Origin: Nodosilinea nodulosa PCC 7104
GTDB lineage: Bacteria > Cyanobacteriota > Cyanobacteriia > Phormidesmidales > Phormidesmidaceae
Direction of reading: 5' to 3'
Assembly (NCBI RefSeq): GCF_000309385.1
Contig: NZ_JH976537.1
Span: 5,251,850-5,315,849 of the forward strand
Length of the DNA: 64,000 nt
The notes beneath the pieces were generated by a model, which made no database searches, was not told where the DNA came from, and saw only the letters and a list, made by a program, of their open reading frames with translations. Below are positions 43,816 to 51,992 of this stretch, piece by piece (within the stretch, counting starts at the first letter, position 1; each line of letters opens with the position of its first letter). A program made the position numbers and the translations under genes.

Positions 43816-45486
43816 ATGAATAGCTACGACGTCATCGTGATCGGCGCCGGGCACAACGGCCTGGTTTGTGCAGCCTACCTGCTCAAAGCGGGCTACAGCG
43901 TGGCCCTGCTCGAAAAGCGATCTATCCCCGGCGGTGCGGCTACAACCGAAGAGCTGATGCCCAAGGAAGCCCCCGGCTTTTACTTCAACCGCTGCGCGAT
44001 CGATCACGAGTTTATTCACCTTGGCCCCGTTGTCGAGGAGCTGGAGCTCAAGAAGTATGGCCTAGACTATCTGTTCTGCGATCCTGCCGTCTTTTGCCCC
44101 CACCCCGACGGCAAATATTTTCTCTCCCATCGCTCCCTCGATAAAACCTGCGCCGAAATCGCCAGGTTTAACCCTCGTGACGCCGAAAAGTATCGCGAGT
44201 TCATCGATTTTTGGCAGCGGCTAACCAAAGCCATTACGCCTGTGTTCAACGCGCCACCCCAGGCGATCGCCGATATTTTGGGCAACTACGATTTGGCCAG
44301 CCTCCAAAGCCTGTTCAGCATTTTGGGGGGGCCCCACGACATTCTCGACCTGATTCGGACCATGCTGTCGAGTCCGAAGAACATTCTCGACGAATATTTT
44401 GACTCCGAGTTTATCAAAGCGCCCCTGGCTCGTTTGGCCTCTGAGTTTGGCGCGCCCCCTTCCCAAAAGACTATTTCAGTGGGGGGCATGATGATGTCGA
44501 TGCGCCACAATCCGGGAATGGCGCGCCCCCGAGGCGGCACCGGGGCGCTGACTGAAGCGCTGGTTCGTCTGGTGAAAGCTAAAGGCGGCACCATCCTCAC
44601 CGATCAATCCGTCGATCGCATCTTAATCGACAACGGCAGGGCGGTCGGGGTGCGGGTGCAGGGCAATCGAGAGTATCGGGCCAACCTTGGCGTTATCTCC
44701 AACATCGATGCCAGGCGGGTCTTTCTCCAGCTGATCGAGGCTGGCGATTTAAATCGCGAAGGGCTTGAACTCCAGACCCGCCTGGAGCGTCGAACCGTCA
44801 ACAACAACGAGACAATTTTGCGCATTGACTGTGCGCTGTCGGAGGTGCCGCGCTTTGAGGCGTATCAGCACAGGGATGACTATCTCATGGGCTCTGTTCT
44901 AATCGCCGATTCGGTGCGCCAGGTTGAGATTGCCCATCAGGAGCCTGAGGTGGGCAAAATTCCAGACCAGGATCCCTCGCTCTACGCTGTAGTGCCAACC
45001 GTGCGCGACCCAAGTATGGCCCCCGAGGGTCGGCACACGCTCTGGATTGAGTACTTCGCCCCCTACCAAATTGCCGGTGCAACAGACGGTCTAGCCGGAA
45101 CAGGCTGGACCGACGAGCGCAAGAACGCCGTAGCCGACCGGGTGATTGACAAGCTGGCCGACTACGCTCCCAACCTCAAGTCATCGATTATGGCCCGCAA
45201 TGTCGAAAGCCCTGCCGAACTGGGTCAGCGCCTGGGAGCCTACAAAGGCAACTACTACCACCTCGATATGACCCTAAACCAGATGGTGTTCTTTAGGCCG
45301 CTGCCGGAAATTGCCAACTACACCACTCCCGTTGAGGGGCTGTACCTGACCGGGGCGGGCACCCACCCCGGCGGCTCTATTTCGGGTATACCGGGCCGCA
45401 ACTGCGCCCGCACGTTTCTCCATATCCAGCGACCGCTGCTGCATCGTCTGGAGGAGTTTGGCAAGGCGCTGCTGCCGCGATCGTAA
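43816..45486 (+). CDS. crtO: CrtO-type beta-carotene ketolase (FAD-dependent)
   Basis: The 556-residue protein belongs to the CrtI/CrtO carotenoid oxidoreductases. The N-terminal FAD fold is YDVIVIGAGHNGLVCAAYLLKAG with LLEKRSIPGGAATTEE; the C-terminal segment GLYLTGAGTHPGGSISGIPGRN is the family carotenoid/FAD motif. CrtO adds 4-keto groups to beta-carotene to give echinenone and canthaxanthin. The neighbouring HCP gene, which needs ketocarotenoids, fits that role. Some relatives have other substrates, so the exact product is an inference. No ribosome binding site is visible; a 14 bp tandem duplication occupies that region. Confidence 0.85.
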   Translation: MNSYDVIVIGAGHNGLVCAAYLLKAGYSVALLEKRSIPGGAATTEELMPKEAPGFYFNRCAIDHEFIHLGPVVEELELKKYGLDYLFCDPAVFCPHPDGKYFLSHRSLDKTCAEIARFNPRDAEKYREFIDFWQRLTKAITPVFNAPPQAIADILGNYDLASLQSLFSILGGPHDILDLIRTMLSSPKNILDEYFDSEFIKAPLARLASEFGAPPSQKTISVGGMMMSMRHNPGMARPRGGTGALTEALVRLVKAKGGTILTDQSVDRILIDNGRAVGVRVQGNREYRANLGVISNIDARRVFLQLIEAGDLNREGLELQTRLERRTVNNNETILRIDCALSEVPRFEAYQHRDDYLMGSVLIADSVRQVEIAHQEPEVGKIPDQDPSLYAVVPTVRDPSMAPEGRHTLWIEYFAPYQIAGATDGLAGTGWTDERKNAVADRVIDKLADYAPNLKSSIMARNVESPAELGQRLGAYKGNYYHLDMTLNQMVFFRPLPEIANYTTPVEGLYLTGAGTHPGGSISGIPGRNCARTFLHIQRPLLHRLEEFGKALLPRS

Positions 45487-45524
45487 CTCTGTTTTCAGAC
45501 TGACTGACTGATAAAAGATCTGAT

Positions 45525-45626
45525 GTAGGTTGGTGTTAAGCGTAGCGTTCGCGCAGCGTTTTTAGAGGATAAAACCCGACACCAGTAACGGTTTTTTTGG
45601 GTTTCGCTAACGCTAACCCAGCCTAC
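45525..45626. repeat. Imperfect inverted repeat (GTAGGTTGG family)
   Basis: GTAGGTTGGTGTTAAGCG at the left end pairs imperfectly with CGCTAACCCAGCCTAC at the right end, around AAAACCCGACACC and GGGTTTCGC segments. Such palindromic units are widespread in cyanobacterial intergenic DNA. It lies 39 bp after crtO and may act as its terminator. Confidence 0.65.
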
Positions 45627-45812
45627 GGCTGCTTAAGGATTTCAAGGATTTTGTCAGTCAAACAGGGGGGACTGCCGCGAGTCTTGCCATAGCGCTTAGG
45701 GTCTGTAGCCTTACCTTTAGATGGTAGAGCTATTTCCGCCTCAAAGCACTGCTTTCGTCGGTCAGCCAGGAAAAAAGCCGCTGTAAAAGCCGCTGTTATT
45801 TTTGTTAAAAAA

Positions 45813-45839
45813 AAGCGATCGCAGAGACTGCGATCGCTT
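45813..45839 (-). terminator. Terminator built from a HIP1 hairpin
   Basis: AAGCGATCGCAG pairs with CTGCGATCGCTT around the loop AGA. Read on the minus strand the stem is followed by about eight T, a good terminator for the 66-codon gene. The stem itself consists of two GCGATCGC octamers. Confidence 0.75.
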
Positions 45840-45896
45840 CAAATTACCGTTGACAGCGAAGAATTATCTTAGCAAAAGAATAATCAAAAATGAGGT

Positions 45897-45935
45897 TTCT
45901 GCTTCAGGACGCAGAGCCTGCGTCCTGAAGCAGAA
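45897..45935. repeat. Perfect 18 bp hairpin
   Basis: The arm 45897-45914 (TTCTGCTTCAGGACGCAG) pairs perfectly with 45918-45935 around AGC. It lies between the HIP1 terminator and the end of the 66-codon gene, so that transcript passes through two strong hairpins. The remaining part of 45487-45981 holds no supported gene. Confidence 0.75.
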
Positions 45936-45981
45936 TTATTCGTTTAGCTAAACCGTCCTGAGCTGCTAAAAAGTCCAGCCT

Positions 45982-46182
45982 CTAGCGCTTTTCAGTACCT
46001 TGGTTGGGCGCACCCTCCAGGCCAGTATTGCTGCTGCCGCCTTCAGGTTGAGCTTCTTCTTTGCCATCGCCAGCTTCGTACATGCCGGTGTGACGCTGGG
46101 AAGGCTCGATGGGAGTGTTATACCCATCTTTCTCTTCGTGAGTCTTAGCTTTATTGTCGGCTTCTGACTTCGAGTTAGCCAT
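45982..46182 (-). CDS. Small hydrophilic, probably disordered protein
   Basis: The 66-residue product is almost free of hydrophobic residues and rich in Lys, Glu, Gly, Asn and Ser (MANSKSEADNKAKTHEEKDG and a PEGGSSNTG segment). This composition recalls hydrophilin-like stress proteins, but no family motif is visible, so that is only a suggestion. AGGAGG lies about 10 bases before the ATG (46191-46196 region read on the minus strand). Two hairpins follow the stop codon, which supports a real, independently terminated gene. Confidence 0.7.
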   Translation of the reverse strand: MANSKSEADNKAKTHEEKDGYNTPIEPSQRHTGMYEAGDGKEEAQPEGGSSNTGLEGAPNQGTEKR

Positions 46183-46293
46183 AATTAAAGGCCTCCTAAT
46201 GCGGATTTCTTCTATAGATTAAGCGGCCCACGACCGATCTTTATCTATCTCTAGAAAGGAGTAACGCTAGCCTAAAGGAAGACAGCGTCAGTT

Positions 46294-46992
46294 CTAGAGA
46301 ACGGCTTTTCCGCCGGTGAGGGTTAACCATGAGGTCTGCAAGTTGCGCTGGGCCTGATGCTCTAGCTGAGCCGGGAACAGATCCAGAGAAAAAATAGAGG
46401 GGCGCGCCATAAATGCCTCAACAATTTTGGTCCGCCTGGTGCAAAATACAGGGTCAGAAACCCAGCCATACTCCTGCCTAATTTGCGCCTCGTACTGCGC
46501 AAACCGGCCCGGCGGAGCACCCAGAATCGACAGATCAATATCGATTAAGAGGCGCATATCTTCACTGGTTGGCTCGGCGTGATACTTGGTCGCCAAAATC
46601 ATGTCGTAAACTGACTGCCGGAGGGGGGCACTGCCCCCAGCGCGCTCAATTGCCTGAACGGCCCAAGCGGCGCTCCGCTCCTCGTTGTCGGCACGATGGG
46701 GGTCGTAAACCGCATCGTGAAACCAGAGAGCGATCGCCACTGCCCCAGGACTTTTGGCCAGACCGCTGGCGCAGTCAAACCAGTAAAAGCATTCCTCCAG
46801 GTGCTGAAGGGTGTGGTAGGCCCGGTGGGATTCTGTATAGCGATCGCACAGCCTGCCAAACAGCTGCGGTTCCGGTTCTGGCAGGTTTAGCTCCCGCCAG
46901 GTCGACAGCCAGCGCGCTTGTAGATTCACGGGTTTTAGCAGGCCAATAGGGGAGAGAGCAAAGGCTAAACCGGAAGATGATGCGTCGCCCAC
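46294..46992 (-). CDS. HD-superfamily metal-dependent phosphohydrolase
   Basis: The 232-residue protein has the HD-type metal site: AYHTLQHLEECFYWFD (first His), ALWFHDAVYDPH (the HD pair), the Glu-rich NEERSAAWA segment and LIDIDLSILG (last Asp). This group is annotated as predicted metal-dependent HD phosphohydrolases; the substrate, perhaps a nucleotide, is unknown. The N-terminus (SSGLAFALSPIGLLK) is not a clear signal peptide. It is upstream of the 66-codon gene on the same strand with a 111 bp gap, and 67 bp beyond the end of bicA. Confidence 0.85.
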   Translation of the reverse strand: MGDASSSGLAFALSPIGLLKPVNLQARWLSTWRELNLPEPEPQLFGRLCDRYTESHRAYHTLQHLEECFYWFDCASGLAKSPGAVAIALWFHDAVYDPHRADNEERSAAWAVQAIERAGGSAPLRQSVYDMILATKYHAEPTSEDMRLLIDIDLSILGAPPGRFAQYEAQIRQEYGWVSDPVFCTRRTKIVEAFMARPSIFSLDLFPAQLEHQAQRNLQTSWLTLTGGKAVL

Positions 46993-47059
46993 GGGGCTAA
47001 CCAGGCCCAGGCTTTACGACAGAAGCTAAAGCAGTTGGGTCAAGCGCAGGGGCGAGCCG

Positions 47060-48751
47060 CTACGACGGGGTGCGCACTCTGTTGGGCACAAAATCTCCGC
47101 TGTCGATCGCGCTCAACAGCTGCAAAGACGATTGCAGGGCTTCAGTGCGGGTGTCAGCCCGGTGGGCATACGGCACAAACTGCAAGGCCCCGAGTTTTTC
47201 CAGCCTGCTCAGGGTTTTGCCCCGAGCGCCTACTAAAAACACCTGCCGTCCGGCATTGTGGGCGTCTTTAATTATGCTTTCGATCGCCAGGGCGGCGGTT
47301 ACCCCCAGGTGGGGTACATCCTTTAGATCGATCACCAGCACATCGTGATCTGCCATGGCATTTTGCTCCTGGGAAATCGCCCGCGCCACCCCAAAGATCA
47401 TCGGCCCACTCAGGTGAAAGACCAGCACTCGGCCATTGGCTTTGTCCATCAGCACCTTATCCTCAGGGCTCATGGCAACGTCGTCGTCGAAGTCAGTGAT
47501 GGCCTTCACCTGGTCAGACTGGAGCTTGCTGAGGCGATCGATAGTGAGAATGTTGGCGATAAACACACCGACCCCCACCGCCATAATCAAATCCACAAAC
47601 ACCGTCAAAAACATCACGCCATACATGATGGCAGTGCCCTTCCAAGACACCTTGTGGGCCCGCTGCAAAAAGCTCCAGTCCAAAATATCGAAGCCGACCT
47701 TGACCGCAATTCCCGCCAGCACCGCCAGGGGAATGGTTTTGGTCAGCGGCGCGGCCCACAGCACCACCACCAGCAAAATCCCCGCCCGGGTCAGGCCCGA
47801 GAGGGCTGTTTTGCCCCCGGCCTGAATGTTGACCACGGTGCCCATGGTGGCCCCAGCCCCGGGCATACCGCCAAACAAACCCGACATCATGTTGCCGATG
47901 CCCTGGCCAATCAACTCTTTGTTGGCGTCGCTCTGGGTGCGGGTAAGGCTGTCGGCAATCATCGCCGTCAGCAGGGCATCAATACAGCCCAACATTCCCA
48001 AGACCAGGCCGTTGACCAGCATGGTGCGAATCTGGGCGGGCTGAAAGTTTGGCAGATGCAGCGACGGCAGCCCGGTGGGAATTTCGCCAATCAGCCGCAG
48101 GTCGGCATTGGGGAACACGACCAGGGCCAGCAGAGTGCCCCCCACCAGTACCAGCAGCTGAGGCGGCACCCAGCGCTTAAACTGCTTGGGCATGAGAAAC
48201 AACACCGCCAGGGTAAAGGCCCCCAGAATTACCTCCGGCGGGTGGAGGGTACTGACCATTTCGGGCAGGCTCCTGAGGGTGCCCACCACCCCACCCTTGG
48301 GAGTCGGGTGGCCCAAAAATGGCCCCAGCTGTAGGGTAATCAAAATGATGCCAATCCCCGACATAAAGCCAGAGATAACGGTGTAGGGCATCAGCGTGAT
48401 GTAGCGCCCCAGTTTGAGAAAGCCAAACAAAATTTGGAAGGCTCCGGCCAGCATGGCTACGGTAAAGGCCATAGCCATGCCGTTTTCAGGATCAGCGGCA
48501 ATCAGCTGAGCGATGACGGCGGTAAAGACCACCGTCATTGGCCCGGTGGGCTCTGAGATCAGCGTTGGCGTACCCCCAAACAGCGCCGCAAAAAATCCTA
48601 CAATCACGGCCCCGTAGAGGCCCGAGGCCGCCCCAGCCCCCGAGGCTACGCCAAAGGCCAGGGCCATCGGCAGGGCAATCACGGCAGCGGTGATGCCCCC
48701 AAAGATATCGCCGCGCAGGTGGTGAGAGTCAATTTGATTTGTAATGCCCAT
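47060..48751 (-). CDS. bicA: SulP-family bicarbonate transporter BicA
   Basis: The 563-residue protein closely follows BicA, the low-affinity, high-flux Na+-dependent HCO3- importer of the cyanobacterial CO2-concentrating mechanism. The N-terminal GDIFGGITAAVIALPMALAFGVASGAGA, TPTLISEPTGPMTVV and MPYTVISGFMSGIGII segments match it, about 12 to 14 membrane helices follow (to about residue 400), and the cytoplasmic STAS domain (about 435-550, LVIDLKDVPHLGVTAALAIES) completes it. Sulfate-transporting SulP proteins are the alternative, but the match to BicA in the first 100 residues is strong. AGGAG lies 14 bases before the ATG, rather far. Confidence 0.88.
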   Translation of the reverse strand: MGITNQIDSHHLRGDIFGGITAAVIALPMALAFGVASGAGAASGLYGAVIVGFFAALFGGTPTLISEPTGPMTVVFTAVIAQLIAADPENGMAMAFTVAMLAGAFQILFGFLKLGRYITLMPYTVISGFMSGIGIILITLQLGPFLGHPTPKGGVVGTLRSLPEMVSTLHPPEVILGAFTLAVLFLMPKQFKRWVPPQLLVLVGGTLLALVVFPNADLRLIGEIPTGLPSLHLPNFQPAQIRTMLVNGLVLGMLGCIDALLTAMIADSLTRTQSDANKELIGQGIGNMMSGLFGGMPGAGATMGTVVNIQAGGKTALSGLTRAGILLVVVLWAAPLTKTIPLAVLAGIAVKVGFDILDWSFLQRAHKVSWKGTAIMYGVMFLTVFVDLIMAVGVGVFIANILTIDRLSKLQSDQVKAITDFDDDVAMSPEDKVLMDKANGRVLVFHLSGPMIFGVARAISQEQNAMADHDVLVIDLKDVPHLGVTAALAIESIIKDAHNAGRQVFLVGARGKTLSRLEKLGALQFVPYAHRADTRTEALQSSLQLLSAIDSGDFVPNRVRTPS

Positions 48752-49054
48752 CGCCAGCGCTTAGTCTCCTAAAGCCGAGTTGGATAGTGGCAAAAACATT
48801 GCAGCCAAGAAATCTATATAAGTAAAGCGCTGCACCGCTGCTGTTCCCGAAATCCTATCGGATGCGTAGCCGGTTTTCTAGTCATTGCGGCCCTGAATCT
48901 AGACCTTCCTACAAGTGGCGTGGGGCTCAAGGCGTGGGGTAGCTAAGGCCTAGTTTGCTGCACCTGGGGCCAGAAGGCAGATGGGCAGCTCATCTGTTTC
49001 CTGGCCGCTGCGTCTATAGATTGAGGCAGGTTGAGGCGCTCTAGTTGCGGGGGT
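48752..49054. other. bicA upstream region
   Basis: This 303 bp gap lies between bicA and the end of fruA, both on the minus strand, so it holds the bicA promoter and any fruA terminator. I see no strong hairpin and no gene. The AGGAG at 48764-48768 is the likely bicA ribosome binding site. Confidence 0.4.
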
Positions 49055-50854
49055 CTAGGTCGCTTCAGCGATCGCTTTTTTGCGCGGAAACCAGTGCTTG
49101 AGCTGCACAGCCCCCAGCGCCGTCACCAGGGTGCCCGCTGCGATCGCCACAATATATAGCCCCACATGCTCCACCGCATTGGGTATCGCCAGCACAAAAA
49201 TGCCGCCGTGGGGGGCGCGCAGGGTGCAGCCAAAGGCCATCGACAGCGCCCCAGTCACCGCCGATCCGGCAATGCAGGCGGGCAAAATTCGCAGCGGATC
49301 GTTGGCCGCAAAAGGAATCGCCCCCTCGGTAATAAACGAGATACCCAGGACCGAAGCCACTTTACCTGCCTCCTGCTCCGCCTGATTAAAGTGCTTTTTA
49401 GATACGAAGGTGGCCAGAGCCAGGCCCAGCGGAGGCGTCATCCCGGCGGCCATCACCGCCGCCATCGGAGCATAGATGTTGGTGGCCAGCAGGCCCACCG
49501 CAAAGGTGTAGGCGGCTTTGTTGACGGGGCCGCCCATGTCCACCGCCATCATGGCACCCAAAAGCAGCCCCAGCAGCACGGCGTTGGTGCCGCTCAACCC
49601 TTCCAGGTAGGTGGTCAGGCCGTCCATAATGAACCGCACGGGCGCGCCAAAGACATAGACCAGCAGCAGGCCGACAATCAGCGTGGCCAGCAGCGGAATC
49701 ACCAGTACCGGCTTTAACCCTTCGAAGTTGGCGGGCAGGTTGACCTTATCGCGCACAAACTTGGCCACATAGCCCGCCAAAAAGCCTGCGAGTATTCCTC
49801 CCAAAAAGCCCATGTTCAGGTTGGCCGCCAGCATACCGCCGACCAGGCCGGGGGCAAGGCCGGGGCGATCGGCGATAGAAAAGGCGATAAAGCCCGCCAG
49901 CACCGGCACAATCAGCGCAAAGGCTGCGCCGCCGCCAATCTGCATGAGGGCGGCGCCAAAGGTGCCTTCCTCGGGGTTAATGCCGAACACGAAGGAGAGC
50001 GCGATGATCAATCCCCCCGCCACGATCACCGGCAGCATGTAGCTGACCCCCGTGAGCAGGTGCTTGTAGGGACCAGAGCGGCTTTCTGAGCGCTCGGCCT
50101 TGGCTCGGTTTACCTCATCAACGTAGCTGACCGAGCCGCCACTGCCGCCGCCAGCCACTGGCGCATCCATCGCTGCCGTCACGACGTTTGCCCCGTCGTG
50201 AATCGCCGCTTTGGTAGAAGTCTCGTACAGCCGTTTGCCACCAAAGCGCGACAGGTCGACATGGGTATCGGCGGCAATAATCACCGCATCGGCGCGGGCA
50301 ATGTCCTCATCGGTCAGGGTATTTTGGGAGCCGACGGAACCCTGGGTTTCCACCTTGATGTCGTGCCCCAGTTTGGCCGCCCCCTGCTTCAGAGCCTCGG
50401 CGGCCATAAAGGTGTGGGCAATACCCGTGGGGCAGGAGGTAATGCCGACGAAGAATTTTTGGGCCGGGGGCGAGGCCTCGGCGGCAGCATCCTCGGGTAG
50501 GGGGTCGTGGGGGTGGGGGGTGGTTTTGATTGTCCCCAAGCTGGGGCCGTGCCCTACCAGGGCCACAGCGCTTTGAATCACCATTTCGGTGTTGCGAATG
50601 GCCTCGCTGGTGGAGACGGCGTAGACGGGTTTGCCCCCGAAGCGATCGCGCTCCACAGGCTCGTCAGCCCCCACAATCACCACCTCCGCCCGCTGGATGT
50701 CGTCGGGGTGGAGGGTTGTGGCCACGGGGCCGCCCTGGGCTTCGGCAATCAGCTCGTGACCCAGGGCCTGGGCGGTGCGCTTGAGGGCTTCTGCCGCCAT
50801 ATGGGTATGGGCCTCGCCAGCGGCGCTAGCGGTAACGGCAACAATTTTTGTCAT
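49055..50854 (-). CDS. fruA: Fructose PTS permease, IIB'-IIB-IIC
   Basis: The 599-residue protein imports fructose and phosphorylates it. An N-terminal IIB-like domain (residues 1-105, VTASAAGEAHTHMAAEAL) lacks the phosphorylated Cys, as in the IIB' of enteric FruA. The active IIB (about 134-235) has GITSCPTGIAHTFMAAEAL with Cys141. The IIC domain (about 265-590) has some nine helices, with GGPVNKAAYTFAVG and GAIPFAANDPLRILPA near the sugar site. ATG 50854 begins the conserved MTKIVAVTA; an earlier in-frame start would add 33 Pro/His-rich residues. It is last in the fruB-fruK-fruA operon. Confidence 0.93.
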   Translation of the reverse strand: MTKIVAVTASAAGEAHTHMAAEALKRTAQALGHELIAEAQGGPVATTLHPDDIQRAEVVIVGADEPVERDRFGGKPVYAVSTSEAIRNTEMVIQSAVALVGHGPSLGTIKTTPHPHDPLPEDAAAEASPPAQKFFVGITSCPTGIAHTFMAAEALKQGAAKLGHDIKVETQGSVGSQNTLTDEDIARADAVIIAADTHVDLSRFGGKRLYETSTKAAIHDGANVVTAAMDAPVAGGGSGGSVSYVDEVNRAKAERSESRSGPYKHLLTGVSYMLPVIVAGGLIIALSFVFGINPEEGTFGAALMQIGGGAAFALIVPVLAGFIAFSIADRPGLAPGLVGGMLAANLNMGFLGGILAGFLAGYVAKFVRDKVNLPANFEGLKPVLVIPLLATLIVGLLLVYVFGAPVRFIMDGLTTYLEGLSGTNAVLLGLLLGAMMAVDMGGPVNKAAYTFAVGLLATNIYAPMAAVMAAGMTPPLGLALATFVSKKHFNQAEQEAGKVASVLGISFITEGAIPFAANDPLRILPACIAGSAVTGALSMAFGCTLRAPHGGIFVLAIPNAVEHVGLYIVAIAAGTLVTALGAVQLKHWFPRKKAIAEAT

Positions 50855-51050
50855 GGTCGGTTTGGGTAGAGGGTGGAAAGGTGGAGGGAGATGGGGAGGG
50901 TGGGGGAGATGAGGGGCGGGTAGGGTGCATTCGCGGCCAGAGGTTCTGGACAACCTTCAACTCAATCCTGCGCCGCAATGCACCACCTACGGTAACGGGT
51001 ATTTTTTTGCCTTGATCCAGGGTTCGTGGTGGATGGTACCGTGCTAAGGA

Positions 51051-51992
51051 TCAGCTCACCTCCCGGACGGTGACCTGTTTTCGCATGGCCTGAATTTGGT
51101 CCATGGGCGGCAGGCGGGGGCCGATCTGGCTCAGCGCCCCCATGGAGAATGCGGTGGCCAGGGTGGCGCAGTCGCGCAGCGATTCGCCGTTGAGCAGACC
51201 GGCGACGGTGCCAGAGACCATGGCGTCGCCTGCGCCGACGGTGCTTTTGATGTCTACCGCTGGGGGCTGGGCGTGGAAGGCCTGGGTGCGATCGATAAAC
51301 AGCGCCCCGTCAGCTCCCATGGACACCACCACGTAGGCAATGCCCGACTCAATCAGCTCGCGGGCAGCGGCGACGATCTCCGCCTGGCTGAGCAGGCGGG
51401 TGTTTAGCACCTCCTCTAGTTCGGCCTGATTGGGTTTGATCAGGTCGGGCTTGGCCGGCAGCCCGTAGCGCAGGGCGTCGCCGCTGGTGTCGAGCACCAC
51501 GGTTTTGCCCTGGGCCTTGAGGGGGCCAATCAGCTCGTCGTAGATATTGGTGGACAGGCCCGCTGGCACGCTGCCGGAGAAGACAAACCAGTCGCAGACG
51601 TGGGCCAGGGCATGGACCGCATGCTTCAGCGCCGCCACATCCCTAGCCGTGGGCTGCTGGCCAGGGTAGTTGATATCGGTGACTTGCCCTTGGGCCTCAT
51701 CGATAATTTTGATGTTGACGCGGGTTTCACCGGGCAGGCGGATAAAGTGGTCGGCGATGCTTTTTTGCTGAAACAGAGCGTTGAACAGGGCATCATTTTC
51801 CTGGCCCAAAAAACCGCTGACGATGGTTTTATAGCCCGCCTCGGCCAGGAACGAGGCGACGTTGACGCCCTTGCCGCCCGCGTCGTCTTGTTTCCAGTCC
51901 ACCCGGTTCACCGCGTCGGCCTGAAAGTTGGGAATTGAGACGGTTTGATCGATCGCAGGATTCAGCGTCACCGTAGCGATGGGGTGGGTCAT
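51051..51992 (-). CDS. fruK: 1-phosphofructokinase
   Basis: The 313-residue PfkB-family kinase converts fructose 1-phosphate, the PTS product, to fructose 1,6-bisphosphate. Typical features are ATVTLNPAIDQTV at the start, the GGKGVNVASFLAEAG glycine motif, FSGSVPAGL, KPNQAELEEVL and the C-terminal TVGAGDAMVSGTVAGLL with catalytic Asp. ATG 51992 overlaps the fruB stop codon (ATGA), indicating translational coupling. fruA follows after 196 bp. Other PfkB kinases (tagatose-6-phosphate) are excluded mainly by context. Confidence 0.92.
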   Translation of the reverse strand: MTHPIATVTLNPAIDQTVSIPNFQADAVNRVDWKQDDAGGKGVNVASFLAEAGYKTIVSGFLGQENDALFNALFQQKSIADHFIRLPGETRVNIKIIDEAQGQVTDINYPGQQPTARDVAALKHAVHALAHVCDWFVFSGSVPAGLSTNIYDELIGPLKAQGKTVVLDTSGDALRYGLPAKPDLIKPNQAELEEVLNTRLLSQAEIVAAARELIESGIAYVVVSMGADGALFIDRTQAFHAQPPAVDIKSTVGAGDAMVSGTVAGLLNGESLRDCATLATAFSMGALSQIGPRLPPMDQIQAMRKQVTVREVS

